From assembly GCF_027359415.1 (NCBI RefSeq), contig NZ_CP114780.1, positions 1,262,764 through 1,326,763 on the forward strand: a DNA stretch of 64,000 nt, read 5' to 3'. Positions 44,947-53,543 of the stretch are shown piece by piece. This DNA is from Prochlorococcus marinus str. MIT 0918 (lineage in GTDB: Bacteria > Cyanobacteriota > Cyanobacteriia > PCC-6307 > Cyanobiaceae). The translations under genes and the position numbers were made by a program. Position 1 is the stretch's first letter. Every line of letters starts with the position of its first letter. The notes under the pieces were generated by a model that was given only the letters and a program-made list of their open reading frames with translations, made no database searches and was not told the origin of the DNA.

Positions 44947-45402
44947 ATGAGTGCTGAAAGAACTTTCCTTGCGATCAAGCCTGATGGTGTCCAAAGAGGT
45001 TTGGTTGGTGAGATTTTGGGGAGATTTGAACGTAAGGGGTTTAAGTTAGTTGCCCTTAAGCAGTTAATACCAAGTAGAGAATTGGCTGAACAACATTATG
45101 GCGTACATAAGGAAAGACCTTTCTTTCGAGGTTTGGTTGATTTCATAACCAGTGGTCCTGTTGTTGCAATGGTATGGGAAGGCGAAGGTGTTATTGCAAG
45201 TGCAAGGAAGTTAATAGGATCAACAAAGCCTCTTGAGGCAGAACCAGGGACGATTAGAGGGGATTTGGCTGTCAATATTGGCCGTAATGTAATCCATGGA
45301 TCTGATGGCCATGAAACAGCTTCATTCGAGATTGGTTTATGGTTTGACATTGCTGAATTAAACGATTGGTCTCTTTCAGATAATGCTTGGCGAATAGAAT
45401 AA
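44947..45402 (+). CDS. ndk: Nucleoside diphosphate kinase
   Basis: Balances NTP pools. 151 residues, complete. [25 protein letters not shown] at the start, the phosphorylated histidine in [14 protein letters not shown] near residue 118, and [21 protein letters not shown] in the middle. A 146-base upstream gap holds the promoters shared with divergent speA. Confidence 0.97.
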   Translation: MSAERTFLAIKPDGVQRGLVGEILGRFERKGFKLVALKQLIPSRELAEQHYGVHKERPFFRGLVDFITSGPVVAMVWEGEGVIASARKLIGSTKPLEAEPGTIRGDLAVNIGRNVIHGSDGHETASFEIGLWFDIAELNDWSLSDNAWRIE

Positions 45403-45453
45403 GACGAAATTTTTTACAGGTTAGAAAAAACTTTGATTATGTATTTGGGTTGA

Positions 45454-46563
45454 TTAGAGAGTAAAACGTTGCCAGTTAAAGACTTTCAGAAAATTACTTT
45501 CTTGTTTTGTCAAAACTTCTTGGTTAATTTCTTTTGCTAATAAATCACTTGTAATAGCAGCTAATAACACTCCGTTTCGGTGATGACCTGTTGCTAGCCA
45601 GAGTCCTTTTATTGAAGAACCACCAAGGATTGGCGATTCGTCAGGAGTACAAGGCCTAAACCCCCACCATCGCTCCATATGTGGCCATTGACTTGCCATA
45701 GGGAGTAATGAATTTAACCCTGCTTGCAAGTCTGATTGTCCTTTAGGTGTTAACCCTTCATTAAAACCCGCACTTTTTTCACTTGTTGCGCCAACCACTA
45801 TGAGTCCATCTTCTCTTGGAACTAAATAAATGCCTGGTCCAAATAGAATGCTTTTAAGAGAATCTTTAGGACCTTGAATTGAAAACATTTGACCTTTGAC
45901 TGGATAAATAGGTAGTTCATTCAATAGATAATTACTCCAAGCCCCACAACATAAAATTGCTTGATGGGAAACGATTCTTTTTGTTTTACCTTCTGCTGTT
46001 TGAATATTCACACCTTCAAAAACATCTTTTTGCTTAATAATATTCAAAACCTCAATGCCTTCTTGAAAGTGGACTCCTAACTCAACACATGCTTTTTCTA
46101 AAGCTCGCATTAATCTTCTTCGGTTATCTATTTGTCCATCTTGTTTGAAAAGTAATCCTGCTTGCCATTGAGATGCTATTCCTGGGATTTTTTTTTGTAA
46201 TTCATTTTGGTTTAGTTTTTGTCCTAGATCAGCTGTTGGATATAAATCTCGATCTTGATTATTGATAAAAGGAACAATTACTCCACATTCTCTTAAACCA
46301 CATGAAATGCCACTATCTTCTTCTATGGTTTTCACCCAATTAGGAATTTTGGTAAGACTAGCTTGACCAAGTTTGAGAAGAGTTCCTTTGAGTCCTTCTG
46401 CATGTGGAGCAAGCATTCCTGCTGCTACAAAGCCAGCAGCTTCATTTCTTCTTCTACTTAATACTTCTACAGAGTGACCTTTTCTGGCTAGTGAATGAGC
46501 TAATGATAAACCAATTAAACCTCCGCCAAGGATTAGTAAGGGATTAGAGCTTGTTTGAGCCAT
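45454..46563 (-). CDS. thiO: FAD-dependent glycine oxidase-like protein ThiO
   Basis: 369 residues, DAO family. N-terminal LLILGGGLIGLSLAHSLARKGHSVEVLSRR binds FAD; GFVAAGMLAPHAEG follows; C-terminal WWGFRPCTPDESPILG and LATGHHRNGVLLA close the FAD site. In cyanobacteria this type supplies iminoglycine for thiamine thiazole synthesis, fitting a thiL gene elsewhere in the window. Other glycine- or amino-acid-oxidising roles are possible. Divergent from gatB. Confidence 0.88.
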   Translation of the reverse strand: MAQTSSNPLLILGGGLIGLSLAHSLARKGHSVEVLSRRRNEAAGFVAAGMLAPHAEGLKGTLLKLGQASLTKIPNWVKTIEEDSGISCGLRECGVIVPFINNQDRDLYPTADLGQKLNQNELQKKIPGIASQWQAGLLFKQDGQIDNRRRLMRALEKACVELGVHFQEGIEVLNIIKQKDVFEGVNIQTAEGKTKRIVSHQAILCCGAWSNYLLNELPIYPVKGQMFSIQGPKDSLKSILFGPGIYLVPREDGLIVVGATSEKSAGFNEGLTPKGQSDLQAGLNSLLPMASQWPHMERWWGFRPCTPDESPILGGSSIKGLWLATGHHRNGVLLAAITSDLLAKEINQEVLTKQESNFLKVFNWQRFTL

Positions 46564-46671
46564 TACTTTGGCTTTCCTTTTTTTAAGTTTGAGTTTTTTG
46601 CTCAGGATGTCTATTCAACTAGAGCATTTTTTCCATAAGATGAAAATACATTATGATTTTTTATATACGCA

Positions 46672-48147
46672 ATGACTACAGTGCAAGCTGATTGGGAACC
46701 AGTTATTGGATTAGAAACACATGTTCAATTAGGGACAAATAGCAAAATATTTACTGCAGCCTCGACAAATTTTGGTGATGAGCCGAATACACATATTGAT
46801 CCTGTGGTATGTGGTCTGCCAGGAACACTTCCAGTTTTAAATAAAAAAGTTCTTGAATATGCTGTGAAGGCGGCTATGGCTTTAAATTTAAAAATAGCTA
46901 AACATTCGAAATTTGATAGAAAACAATACTTTTACCCTGATCTTCCAAAAAATTATCAAATTTCACAATTCGATGAACCAATAGCAGAGGATGGCTGGAT
47001 AGAAGTAGAAGTAGCAGAAAAGGGGAAGGAAACTTATTTAAAGAAGATAGGAATTGAAAGATTACATATGGAAGAAGATGCTGGGAAATTAGTTCATGGA
47101 GGCAGTGACCGTTTAGCAGGTTCTAAATATTCTTTAGTTGATTACAATCGAGCTGGCGTTGCATTAGCTGAAATTGTTAGCAAGCCAGATTTACGCTCTG
47201 GCCGTGAAGCATCAGAGTATGCTTCTGAGATACGAAGGATAGTCCGATACTTAGGAGTATCGGATGGAAATATGCAGGAAGGTTCATTGAGGTGTGATGT
47301 CAATATTTCTGTTAGACGAGGACCTAATGCACCATTTGGGACAAAAGTTGAAATTAAAAATATGAATTCTTTTTCAGCTATTCAAAAAGCGTGTGAATAC
47401 GAGATTAAACGTCAAATCGAGCTCTATGAAAGAGGAGGAACTGTATATCAAGAAACAAGATTGTGGGATGAGAGCAAGCAACTGACCAAAAGCATGCGAT
47501 CTAAGGAAGGGAGTAGTGATTATAGATATTTCCCTGATCCTGATTTGGGACCAATTGAAGTAAGTGTTGAACTTAAGGAAAGATGGAGAGATGAGTTGCC
47601 AGAATTGCCTTCTGCCAAGCGTCATAGGTATGCAGAAGACTTTGGCCTGTCTATGTATGATTCACGTGTTTTAACTGATGATCATCAGATGGCTCGATAT
47701 TTTGAAATTGTTGTTTCTGCAGGTTCTGATAGTAAGCAAGCTGCTAATTGGATTACAGGGGACATAGCAGCTTATGTAAAGGCAAACAAAATATGTTTTG
47801 ATGATTTAATTTTTACTCCGAATGAATTAGCCGAAATGATTAAATTAATTGATGAGGGGAAAATAAGTGGAAAAATAGCCAAAGAAATCTTACCCGAACT
47901 ACTTGCAAATGGAGGGTCCCCAAAAGTCTTGGTTGATGAGAAAGGGTTAGGAATGATTAGCGATCCAGCAATTTTGCAAGAAATAATTGATGAATTGTTA
48001 ACTAAGCATCCAAAAGAGGTTGATTCTTATAGAGCAGGTAAAACAAAACTCCAAGGGTTTTTCGTTGGTCAGTTAATGAAGAAAACTAGTGGTAAGGCTG
48101 ATCCCAAGTTGGCTAATCAAATTTTGAAAAAGAAATTAAACGGTTAA
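46672..48147 (+). CDS. gatB: Aspartyl/glutamyl-tRNA amidotransferase subunit B
   Basis: Part of GatCAB, which converts Glu-tRNA-Gln to Gln-tRNA-Gln. 491 residues: EPVIGLETHVQLGTNSKIFT at the start, DRKQYFYPDLPKNYQISQ, the zinc/ATP domain, LVDYNRAGVALAEIVSKPD, SDYRYFPDPDLGPI and the C-terminal GatB/YqeY tail ending PKLANQILKKKL. Complete. The coaE gene is convergent, 8 bases away. Confidence 0.97.
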   Translation: MTTVQADWEPVIGLETHVQLGTNSKIFTAASTNFGDEPNTHIDPVVCGLPGTLPVLNKKVLEYAVKAAMALNLKIAKHSKFDRKQYFYPDLPKNYQISQFDEPIAEDGWIEVEVAEKGKETYLKKIGIERLHMEEDAGKLVHGGSDRLAGSKYSLVDYNRAGVALAEIVSKPDLRSGREASEYASEIRRIVRYLGVSDGNMQEGSLRCDVNISVRRGPNAPFGTKVEIKNMNSFSAIQKACEYEIKRQIELYERGGTVYQETRLWDESKQLTKSMRSKEGSSDYRYFPDPDLGPIEVSVELKERWRDELPELPSAKRHRYAEDFGLSMYDSRVLTDDHQMARYFEIVVSAGSDSKQAANWITGDIAAYVKANKICFDDLIFTPNELAEMIKLIDEGKISGKIAKEILPELLANGGSPKVLVDEKGLGMISDPAILQEIIDELLTKHPKEVDSYRAGKTKLQGFFVGQLMKKTSGKADPKLANQILKKKLNG

Positions 48148-48155
48148 ATATTTCA

Positions 48156-48797
48156 TTACAGTAATTCTTCGGTTTTTTTATATAAGGAATCCATCGTACC
48201 ATGATTATTTATAATTTTATCAGCTAGATTTTTTTTATAGTCTAAAGAAAATTGCGATTCAATTCTTTCTTTTGCTTGATTATAGGTAAGGTTATTCCTT
48301 TTAATTAAACGAGTATATTGTTCTTGAAGAGTACAGTATACAACCCATATTTCACTACATAAATATGTGAGATTTGCTTCAAAAAGTAATGGTATAATCA
48401 ATGCAATAGTTTGATAACTTTTGTGTTTTGTTAGTTCTTTTTTAATTTTCTCTTCGACAAGAGGGTGTAATAAATTTTCAAGCCAGATTCTTTCCTTCTT
48501 ATTAGAAAAAATAATTTTACCAAGCTCTAATCTATTAATTACCTGTAAACCATTTTCTTTTTGAATTACTAGATTACCATATCTGTTGATCACTTTTTGG
48601 GTTGGATAACTTCCTGAACCTAAAAGTTCTTTTGAGTAAAGATCTGCATCTAAAATAGGTATATTTTTAGAATTAACTAAAAATTTTGCAACAGTACTTT
48701 TACCACTAGCAATACCGCCAGTTATCCCAATACGACGTTGAACTCCATTCCAACGTTTTGAAGCTGATAGCTTGGAAACTTTTTCAAAATAGCGCAG
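48156..48797 (-). CDS. coaE: Dephospho-CoA kinase, no standard start codon
   Basis: Last step of CoA synthesis. The open frame encodes the whole enzyme: RRIGITGGIASGKSTVAKFL (P-loop, about residues 24-43), PILDADLYSKELLG, LENLLHPLVEEKIKKEL and VVYCTLQEQYTRLIKRNNLTYNQAKERI. The P-loop is essential, so a shorter protein from the GTG at 48593 cannot be right. Upstream of it the frame stays open to a TGA at about 48819-48821 but contains no ATG, GTG or TTG. I place the start at CTG 48797 provisionally; ATT at 48803 is the other option. A frameshift in an A-run near 48780 could instead recruit a TTG. 33 bases separate it from divergent argJ. Confidence 0.75.
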   Translation of the reverse strand: MRYFEKVSKLSASKRWNGVQRRIGITGGIASGKSTVAKFLVNSKNIPILDADLYSKELLGSGSYPTQKVINRYGNLVIQKENGLQVINRLELGKIIFSNKKERIWLENLLHPLVEEKIKKELTKHKSYQTIALIIPLLFEANLTYLCSEIWVVYCTLQEQYTRLIKRNNLTYNQAKERIESQFSLDYKKNLADKIINNHGTMDSLYKKTEELL

Positions 48798-48830
48798 GAT
48801 AATAAAGAGCTTACTTTCTCAGAGATCAAC

Positions 48831-50084
48831 TTGAGTCTTTTTCAATCATCTAAATGGTCTTTGATACCTGGGGGTGGCGGAATAACAGCGCCTTCTGGTT
48901 ATAAGGCTGCTGGTATTAAGGCAGGACTTAAATCTTCTGAGAAGTTGGATTTGGCTTTAATACTTGCACCTCCAGATGCTTTATGTGCAGGTGCTTTTAC
49001 AAAATCATTAGTCCGAGCAAAATGTATTGATGTTTGTATAGAACGTTTATCTCAGGAGAATGGCAAAGTTAGAGCAATTCTTATTAATTCAGGTCAGGCA
49101 AATGCTTGTACAGGAAGTCGAGGATTAGAAGATAGCTTAATTGCTACAAAGGGTGTTGCAGACAGATTAGGGGTTTCTGTAAATGAGGTGTTGATTTGTT
49201 CCACAGGAGTTATAGGGCAACCAATTCCTATCAATAATCTTTTGAATGGTTTAGACCCTCTTGTTAATGCTTTAAATAAAACAGGTGGTGCAGATGCTGC
49301 AAAGGCAATTTTAACTACTGATTTATCAACTAAAGAGATTGCTATTGAAGCTTTTCTTGGGGGTAAATGTGTGCGTATTGGAGGCATGGCAAAAGGCTCA
49401 GGTATGATTCACCCTGACATGGCAACAATGCTTGGTTTTTTGACATGTGATATTGCAATTCCAAAAGTTGATTGGGATTCCATGATTAAGCGAGTAGTCG
49501 ATGATTCATTTAATTTAATTACTGTCGATGGCGATACAAGTACAAATGATTCTGTTTTGGCTTTTTCAGGAGGTGCACCTCTTGATAAACAATATTTTGA
49601 AGAAATCGAAATAGGTTTGAAACTAGTATCTACTTACCTTGCTAAGTCAATTGTAAGAGATGGTGAGGGTGCAAATTGTGTAATTGAAGTAAAGGTTGAA
49701 GGAGCAAAAAACAAGTTTGATGCTGGCCTTATTGCTCGTACGATATGTAGTTCTTCCTTAGTAAAAACAGCAGTTCATGGGTGTGATCCAAATTGGGGAC
49801 GTATAATTGCAGCAGCAGGAAGATCAGGGGTTCCTTTTCAACTTGACAATACTTCTCTTTGGATAGGACCTTTTCAATTAATGGGTATGGGATTACCTTT
49901 GGAATTTAACTCAGTTCTTATTAGGAATTATATGAGAACTAAAATAAAAGGAAAAAATGTTAAATTAGAGGACAAAACTGTGCCTATTAAATTAGTAATA
50001 GGAGAAGGTAGTCAGCAAGCAATTGCTTGGGGATGTGATTTGTCAGATGAGTATATTCGTATTAATGCCGACTATACTACGTAA
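48831..50084 (+). CDS. argJ: Bifunctional ornithine acetyltransferase/N-acetylglutamate synthase
   Basis: Recycles acetyl groups in arginine synthesis, pairing with argH in this window. 417 residues. The autocleavage and active site is KGSGMIHPDMATML near residue 190-203, where the threonine becomes the nucleophile of the beta chain; GDTSTNDS and DPNWGRIIAAAGRSG follow. Start TTG at 48831, just before LFQSSKWSLIPGGGGITAPSGY. Its final codons (INADYTT, stop) recur as a relic about 205 bases downstream. Confidence 0.95.
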   Translation: MSLFQSSKWSLIPGGGGITAPSGYKAAGIKAGLKSSEKLDLALILAPPDALCAGAFTKSLVRAKCIDVCIERLSQENGKVRAILINSGQANACTGSRGLEDSLIATKGVADRLGVSVNEVLICSTGVIGQPIPINNLLNGLDPLVNALNKTGGADAAKAILTTDLSTKEIAIEAFLGGKCVRIGGMAKGSGMIHPDMATMLGFLTCDIAIPKVDWDSMIKRVVDDSFNLITVDGDTSTNDSVLAFSGGAPLDKQYFEEIEIGLKLVSTYLAKSIVRDGEGANCVIEVKVEGAKNKFDAGLIARTICSSSLVKTAVHGCDPNWGRIIAAAGRSGVPFQLDNTSLWIGPFQLMGMGLPLEFNSVLIRNYMRTKIKGKNVKLEDKTVPIKLVIGEGSQQAIAWGCDLSDEYIRINADYTT

Positions 50085-50132
50085 CCTAAGATAGACTGCA
50101 CTGGAAGGGATTTAAGAGTGCAATTGTTTTAG

Positions 50133-50214
50133 TATACAACTTTTATACCGGTAGTAACTCCACGACTGGATTTTCAGCGACTGAAATCACGATATACCAC
50201 CAATATACCGATAA
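50133..50214 (+). repeat. Paired 11-base TATACC repeats
   Basis: TATACAACTTT followed at exactly 11 bases by TATACCGGTAG (50133, 50144), and TATACCACCAA followed at exactly 11 bases by TATACCGATAA (50193, 50204). A further TATACA lies at 50227. Two head-to-tail 11-base units per site is the same geometry as the ACTTCACCGTG pairs at guaA, but with another sequence. Confidence 0.55.
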
Positions 50215-50265
50215 TTAACTTCTTGATATACATTGCTATCACTGGGTTTTGCTGCCTGTATCAAC

Positions 50266-50289
50266 ATCAATGCCGATTGTACTACTTAG
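50266..50289 (+). repeat. Relic of the argJ 3' end
   Basis: ATCAATGCCGATTGTACTACTTAG reads INADCTT and stop in the argJ frame; argJ itself ends INADYTT and stop at 50061-50084. Differences are mostly third-position or conservative, and the similarity weakly extends upstream (TGTATCAAC for TATATTCGT). This is what remains of a second copy of the argJ 3' end, as left when an element integrates there. Confidence 0.65.
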
Positions 50290-50519
50290 CTAATAATCTA
50301 AGTTTTAATAATATATTTTATTCGATAGGTTTACTTTGTAAGGATCAACATAACATATTTTAAGTCATATTTTTGAAATTTTGTAGGTTCCCAGCTGCTC
50401 TTTAGAGACTTGCAGTGTTCTTGATGCACCAATCTTATATTTGCAAGAAGCCATTCCAATCAAGGAAATATGCAGACATGTTTAATTACTACAGAAGATC
50501 TTTTGATAGCATCGATTTA

Positions 50520-51572
50520 TTAAGAATCTTGAGCATTGAAAGGTCTTTTTGTTATTTCTTCGTCTAGTTCTAATTTGAAATTTTTTAACAGGAGCCAATC
50601 ACTATTAGTTATTTCTTTGAAAAGTATATTTTTATTGTAGTTCTTCCACCGCTCTTCTAAATGTGAATATTTAGGCCAGAAGAAATCTAATGCACTACTA
50701 TCTATAATTATAAATCTTTCACGTAATATTTTCCAGTAATCATCTAATCTCCAAGTTATTTGATGCCCATTTCTTTTTAAGAATTCTGTCATAAAGTAAC
50801 ATTCATATATTCTTTGCTCTGACCATTCTTTTTGCGTTTGAATTTCTAAATCCATTTCTTTAAATATTCTCTTGTCATAATCAGAATCCCAATAATTATG
50901 AACATCATTTGACAATCCAAATAAAAACATATCACTTAGACCATATATACGATATAAAAAAGTATTAAAACTTAGTCCTATTAGCCTTTTAATCTGTAAA
51001 TCTTTTTCATTATTATCATTTGAATAATCATCAAATAATGCATGTATTTCTTTTAAATATTTTAAAACATTATATGAATAAAATCTCTGGTCTGTTCTTG
51101 TGGTTAGTGTATATTTGATATTATGCTTTATAATATTTACCATTCCATTTTTATTCCCAATAATTTGTAAGTTCATATTTCCAAAACCAGTAGATGGCTT
51201 ACGATATTGTGAAGATATGATATTGATATTTATTTTTTTTAAACTCTGCAAATTGTTTTGCAAACAGTGATCCCATGTTGAAAGATATATAGGTGCTTCT
51301 GGATAAATACTCCTATAATATTTTAGTGTATTTATTGTGAAATCATCCTCTTCTACAATAGGTCCTCTCATTAAAATTGCTACATCGTTTGTTTTGTCGT
51401 TTATAGATGATTTGTTTATGTGAGGCTTTGCAATTCGATATCTTTCTGTTATATATAAACCCTTAGAATTCAACCTCTGTTTCATCCATTTAATAATATA
51501 AATTAATTGTTGTTTTCTAGAATTGTTCAGTGGAACATTGATTATTCTCTTTAAAATTTTATTTATAGTCAT
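50520..51572 (-). CDS. WavE-like polysaccharide synthesis protein
   Basis: 350 residues. Motifs of the WavE family: VAILMRGPIV near residue 64, YLSTWDHCLQNNLQ, STGFGNMNLQIIGNKNGM and YTLTTRTDQRFYS. Family members act in lipopolysaccharide core or capsule synthesis, probably as glycosyltransferases; donor and acceptor unknown. Last gene of a leftward run with the GDPD-like and HAD-nucleotidyltransferase genes (31-base gap). Very AT-rich, Asn/Ile/Lys-rich. Confidence 0.75.
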   Translation of the reverse strand: MTINKILKRIINVPLNNSRKQQLIYIIKWMKQRLNSKGLYITERYRIAKPHINKSSINDKTNDVAILMRGPIVEEDDFTINTLKYYRSIYPEAPIYLSTWDHCLQNNLQSLKKININIISSQYRKPSTGFGNMNLQIIGNKNGMVNIIKHNIKYTLTTRTDQRFYSYNVLKYLKEIHALFDDYSNDNNEKDLQIKRLIGLSFNTFLYRIYGLSDMFLFGLSNDVHNYWDSDYDKRIFKEMDLEIQTQKEWSEQRIYECYFMTEFLKRNGHQITWRLDDYWKILRERFIIIDSSALDFFWPKYSHLEERWKNYNKNILFKEITNSDWLLLKNFKLELDEEITKRPFNAQDS

Positions 51573-51603
51573 ATCTATTTAAATACTGTAAATTCCTTAT
51601 ATA

Positions 51604-52077
51604 TTACCTAATTATATTAGGGTAATCAGTACAGCAACCTGCAATATTAGAGTATGAATTATAAAAACTCATTAGCTTTTCACTTCCTATTATCATTTCT
51701 GGGAGAACATAAATGCATCTTGTTGAGATAGCTGATCCCGGATATGACCATATATAACCTTTACTTGTAAGTGTATAAGAATCTTTTTGATGCCAGAAAT
51801 AATTTATTTCTTGACTAAGAATCTTATCAGCAGAAAACATATTTAAAACTTCTATATTTTTACAATGAACCCATAAGTTATCCTTTAAACTTAATAATTT
51901 TTCTTTGCTTATCTTATTTAAAGGTTCATCATGACCTAGAAATAATTGATCATCAATGAGTCTAAGATCTATCTCTACATCATATCCAAATGATATACAC
52001 TTATCTATTTGAATTAACGTATTTTCAGTATTTTTATTAGAGCCGTTAATATTTGCTCTATGAGCTATGATTTTCAT
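51604..52077 (-). CDS. Glycerophosphodiester phosphodiesterase-like protein
   Basis: 157 residues. MKIIAHRANINGSNKNTENTL carries the GDPD histidine-arginine and glutamate-asparagine (HR ... EN), then DVEIDLRLIDDQLFLGHD gives the metal-binding ExD and catalytic HD. It is shorter than typical GDPD enzymes (about 240), so it is a trimmed type seen in polysaccharide clusters. ATG at 52077 overlaps the preceding stop as ATGA; the earlier in-frame ATG lies inside that gene. Perhaps it handles a phosphoglycerol-like sugar modification, which is inference. Confidence 0.75.
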   Translation of the reverse strand: MKIIAHRANINGSNKNTENTLIQIDKCISFGYDVEIDLRLIDDQLFLGHDEPLNKISKEKLLSLKDNLWVHCKNIEVLNMFSADKILSQEINYFWHQKDSYTLTSKGYIWSYPGSAISTRCIYVLPEMIIGSEKLMSFYNSYSNIAGCCTDYPNIIR

Positions 52078-53438
52078 GTAATACCTTCTTCTAAGAAGAC
52101 TTTTAAATCTTCTGGAGTGCCTATTCCCCACATTTTATCAACCTCAAAAATTTTTACATTTAATCCATCTTCAATAGCTTCATTAAATACAGGACAGACA
52201 TAGAATTCATTATTAGTTCTAATATTTTTTTGAATCATTTTTTCAGCATATTTCACATAATCAGAACCCCTTTTCCAATAATAAATACCTACTGTTGCAT
52301 TTTTACTTATTGGCTTCTTCTCTGCTACTTCTTTGACTAGGCCATCATCGTTGACTCTTGCATATGACCACTTAGGGTGAGTAGCTTTAAATGTAAGGAT
52401 CCCTGCATCTATAGATGGATCAGAGAAGTAATACATACACTCTTGAGAATCCCATTCAATATATTGATCACTATTAGCTATTAATAATGGATTTTCATTG
52501 TTAATTAAGTCCTTTGCTAATAATGTGGTACATGCAGCGCCTTCTGTTTTTTCTTTAACTTGTACTATATTACAACCTGGTGATATCAACTCCATAAGAT
52601 AATTCAGGTTATATTTTTTATAATGATCTTCTTTTACTATGTATGTAAATTGACCATTTATAGCTAAATTTTCTGTGACTATTTGAATCATAGGTTTGTT
52701 ATTTACTTCTATTAATGGTTTCGGAAATGTATATCCAGCATTGGAAAATCTTGATCCTTCCCCAGCCATAGGGATTAATATATTCAATTTTGGATCTATC
52801 CATGGTAAAGATGGAATTGAGTCTAATAAGTTAAATGCTGTTTTAACCAATTCTAAATTCAGCTTCTTTCTACTTTCTACAGGAATTAAATGTGATTTAC
52901 TTTTTTTTGCAGCTTGTCTGCCCACATGGCTGTCTTCAAAGATTACAGTAGAAGAAGGAATCGAATTGCATGCAACCATACATTTCCAATAACATTCAGG
53001 AAATGGTTTCTTTCTATAAACATCTTCACTACTCACAATATAATCAATATGTTCAATGATACCTATTCTTAACAGTGCTATTTGCACTGATTTGCGAATG
53101 CAATTACTAGCAACGGCAATTTTAATACCCCTATTTTTTATATTAACGCATAATTCTTTAAGGAGGTTATCTTCTTTGAGCATTGAGAATTCGTTAAATG
53201 TATACTCTTGCTTTTCTTCAAATATCTTTTGATGAGAGTCTATGGGCAAATTAATAGTTGAGCTTAATATTGCCAGCTTTTCCATCGTAGGAAGACCATC
53301 AAACTTTTTAATATGTGACTCTCTATCAATAACATATTTTTGATCTATATCTGATAAGGCTTTATTTAGAGAATTATAATGAATATCCTTACTATCTATA
53401 AGTACACCGTCTAGATCAAATATAATTAGATTGTTCAA
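52074..53438 (-). CDS. HAD phosphatase - sugar nucleotidyltransferase fusion
   Basis: 454 residues, two enzymes in one chain. Residues 1-210: HAD hydrolase of the beta-phosphoglucomutase type (IFDLDGVLID at 5-14, ASNCIRKS, KKPFPECY, FEDSHVGRQAA). Residues about 220-450: nucleotidyltransferase (NILIPMAGEGSRFSNAGYTFPKPLIEV, ANSDQYIEW, EVAEKKPISKNATVGIYYW). Together they would dephosphorylate and/or activate a sugar or glycerol-like unit. Coupled to the GDPD-like gene by a 4-base overlap. Product not known. Confidence 0.85.
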   Translation of the reverse strand: MNNLIIFDLDGVLIDSKDIHYNSLNKALSDIDQKYVIDRESHIKKFDGLPTMEKLAILSSTINLPIDSHQKIFEEKQEYTFNEFSMLKEDNLLKELCVNIKNRGIKIAVASNCIRKSVQIALLRIGIIEHIDYIVSSEDVYRKKPFPECYWKCMVACNSIPSSTVIFEDSHVGRQAAKKSKSHLIPVESRKKLNLELVKTAFNLLDSIPSLPWIDPKLNILIPMAGEGSRFSNAGYTFPKPLIEVNNKPMIQIVTENLAINGQFTYIVKEDHYKKYNLNYLMELISPGCNIVQVKEKTEGAACTTLLAKDLINNENPLLIANSDQYIEWDSQECMYYFSDPSIDAGILTFKATHPKWSYARVNDDGLVKEVAEKKPISKNATVGIYYWKRGSDYVKYAEKMIQKNIRTNNEFYVCPVFNEAIEDGLNVKIFEVDKMWGIGTPEDLKVFLEEGIT

Positions 53439-53543
53439 TGGTTTTACAACAACTTTTTATATACTAGCTAATAGGATGGAAATAGTAAATTCCTTCTGAT
53501 GCCATATCAACTTTCTATGGATTTTTTTATTATTTCGGGATTA

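Larger units (their letters stand above)
50085..50519. other. Intergenic region with fossil integration site after argJ
   Basis: No gene. 50085-50289 holds paired TATACC repeats and a relic of the argJ 3' end (separate entries), plus a hairpin GATTTTCAG/CTGAAATC (50169-50188). 50290-50519 is AT-rich; I see no open frame or RNA signature there that I could defend. Confidence 0.5.

Noticed and set aside
48156-48593. coaE starting at GTG 48593
   Set aside because: It would remove the P-loop and the first third of the enzyme, although the upstream frame clearly encodes them.
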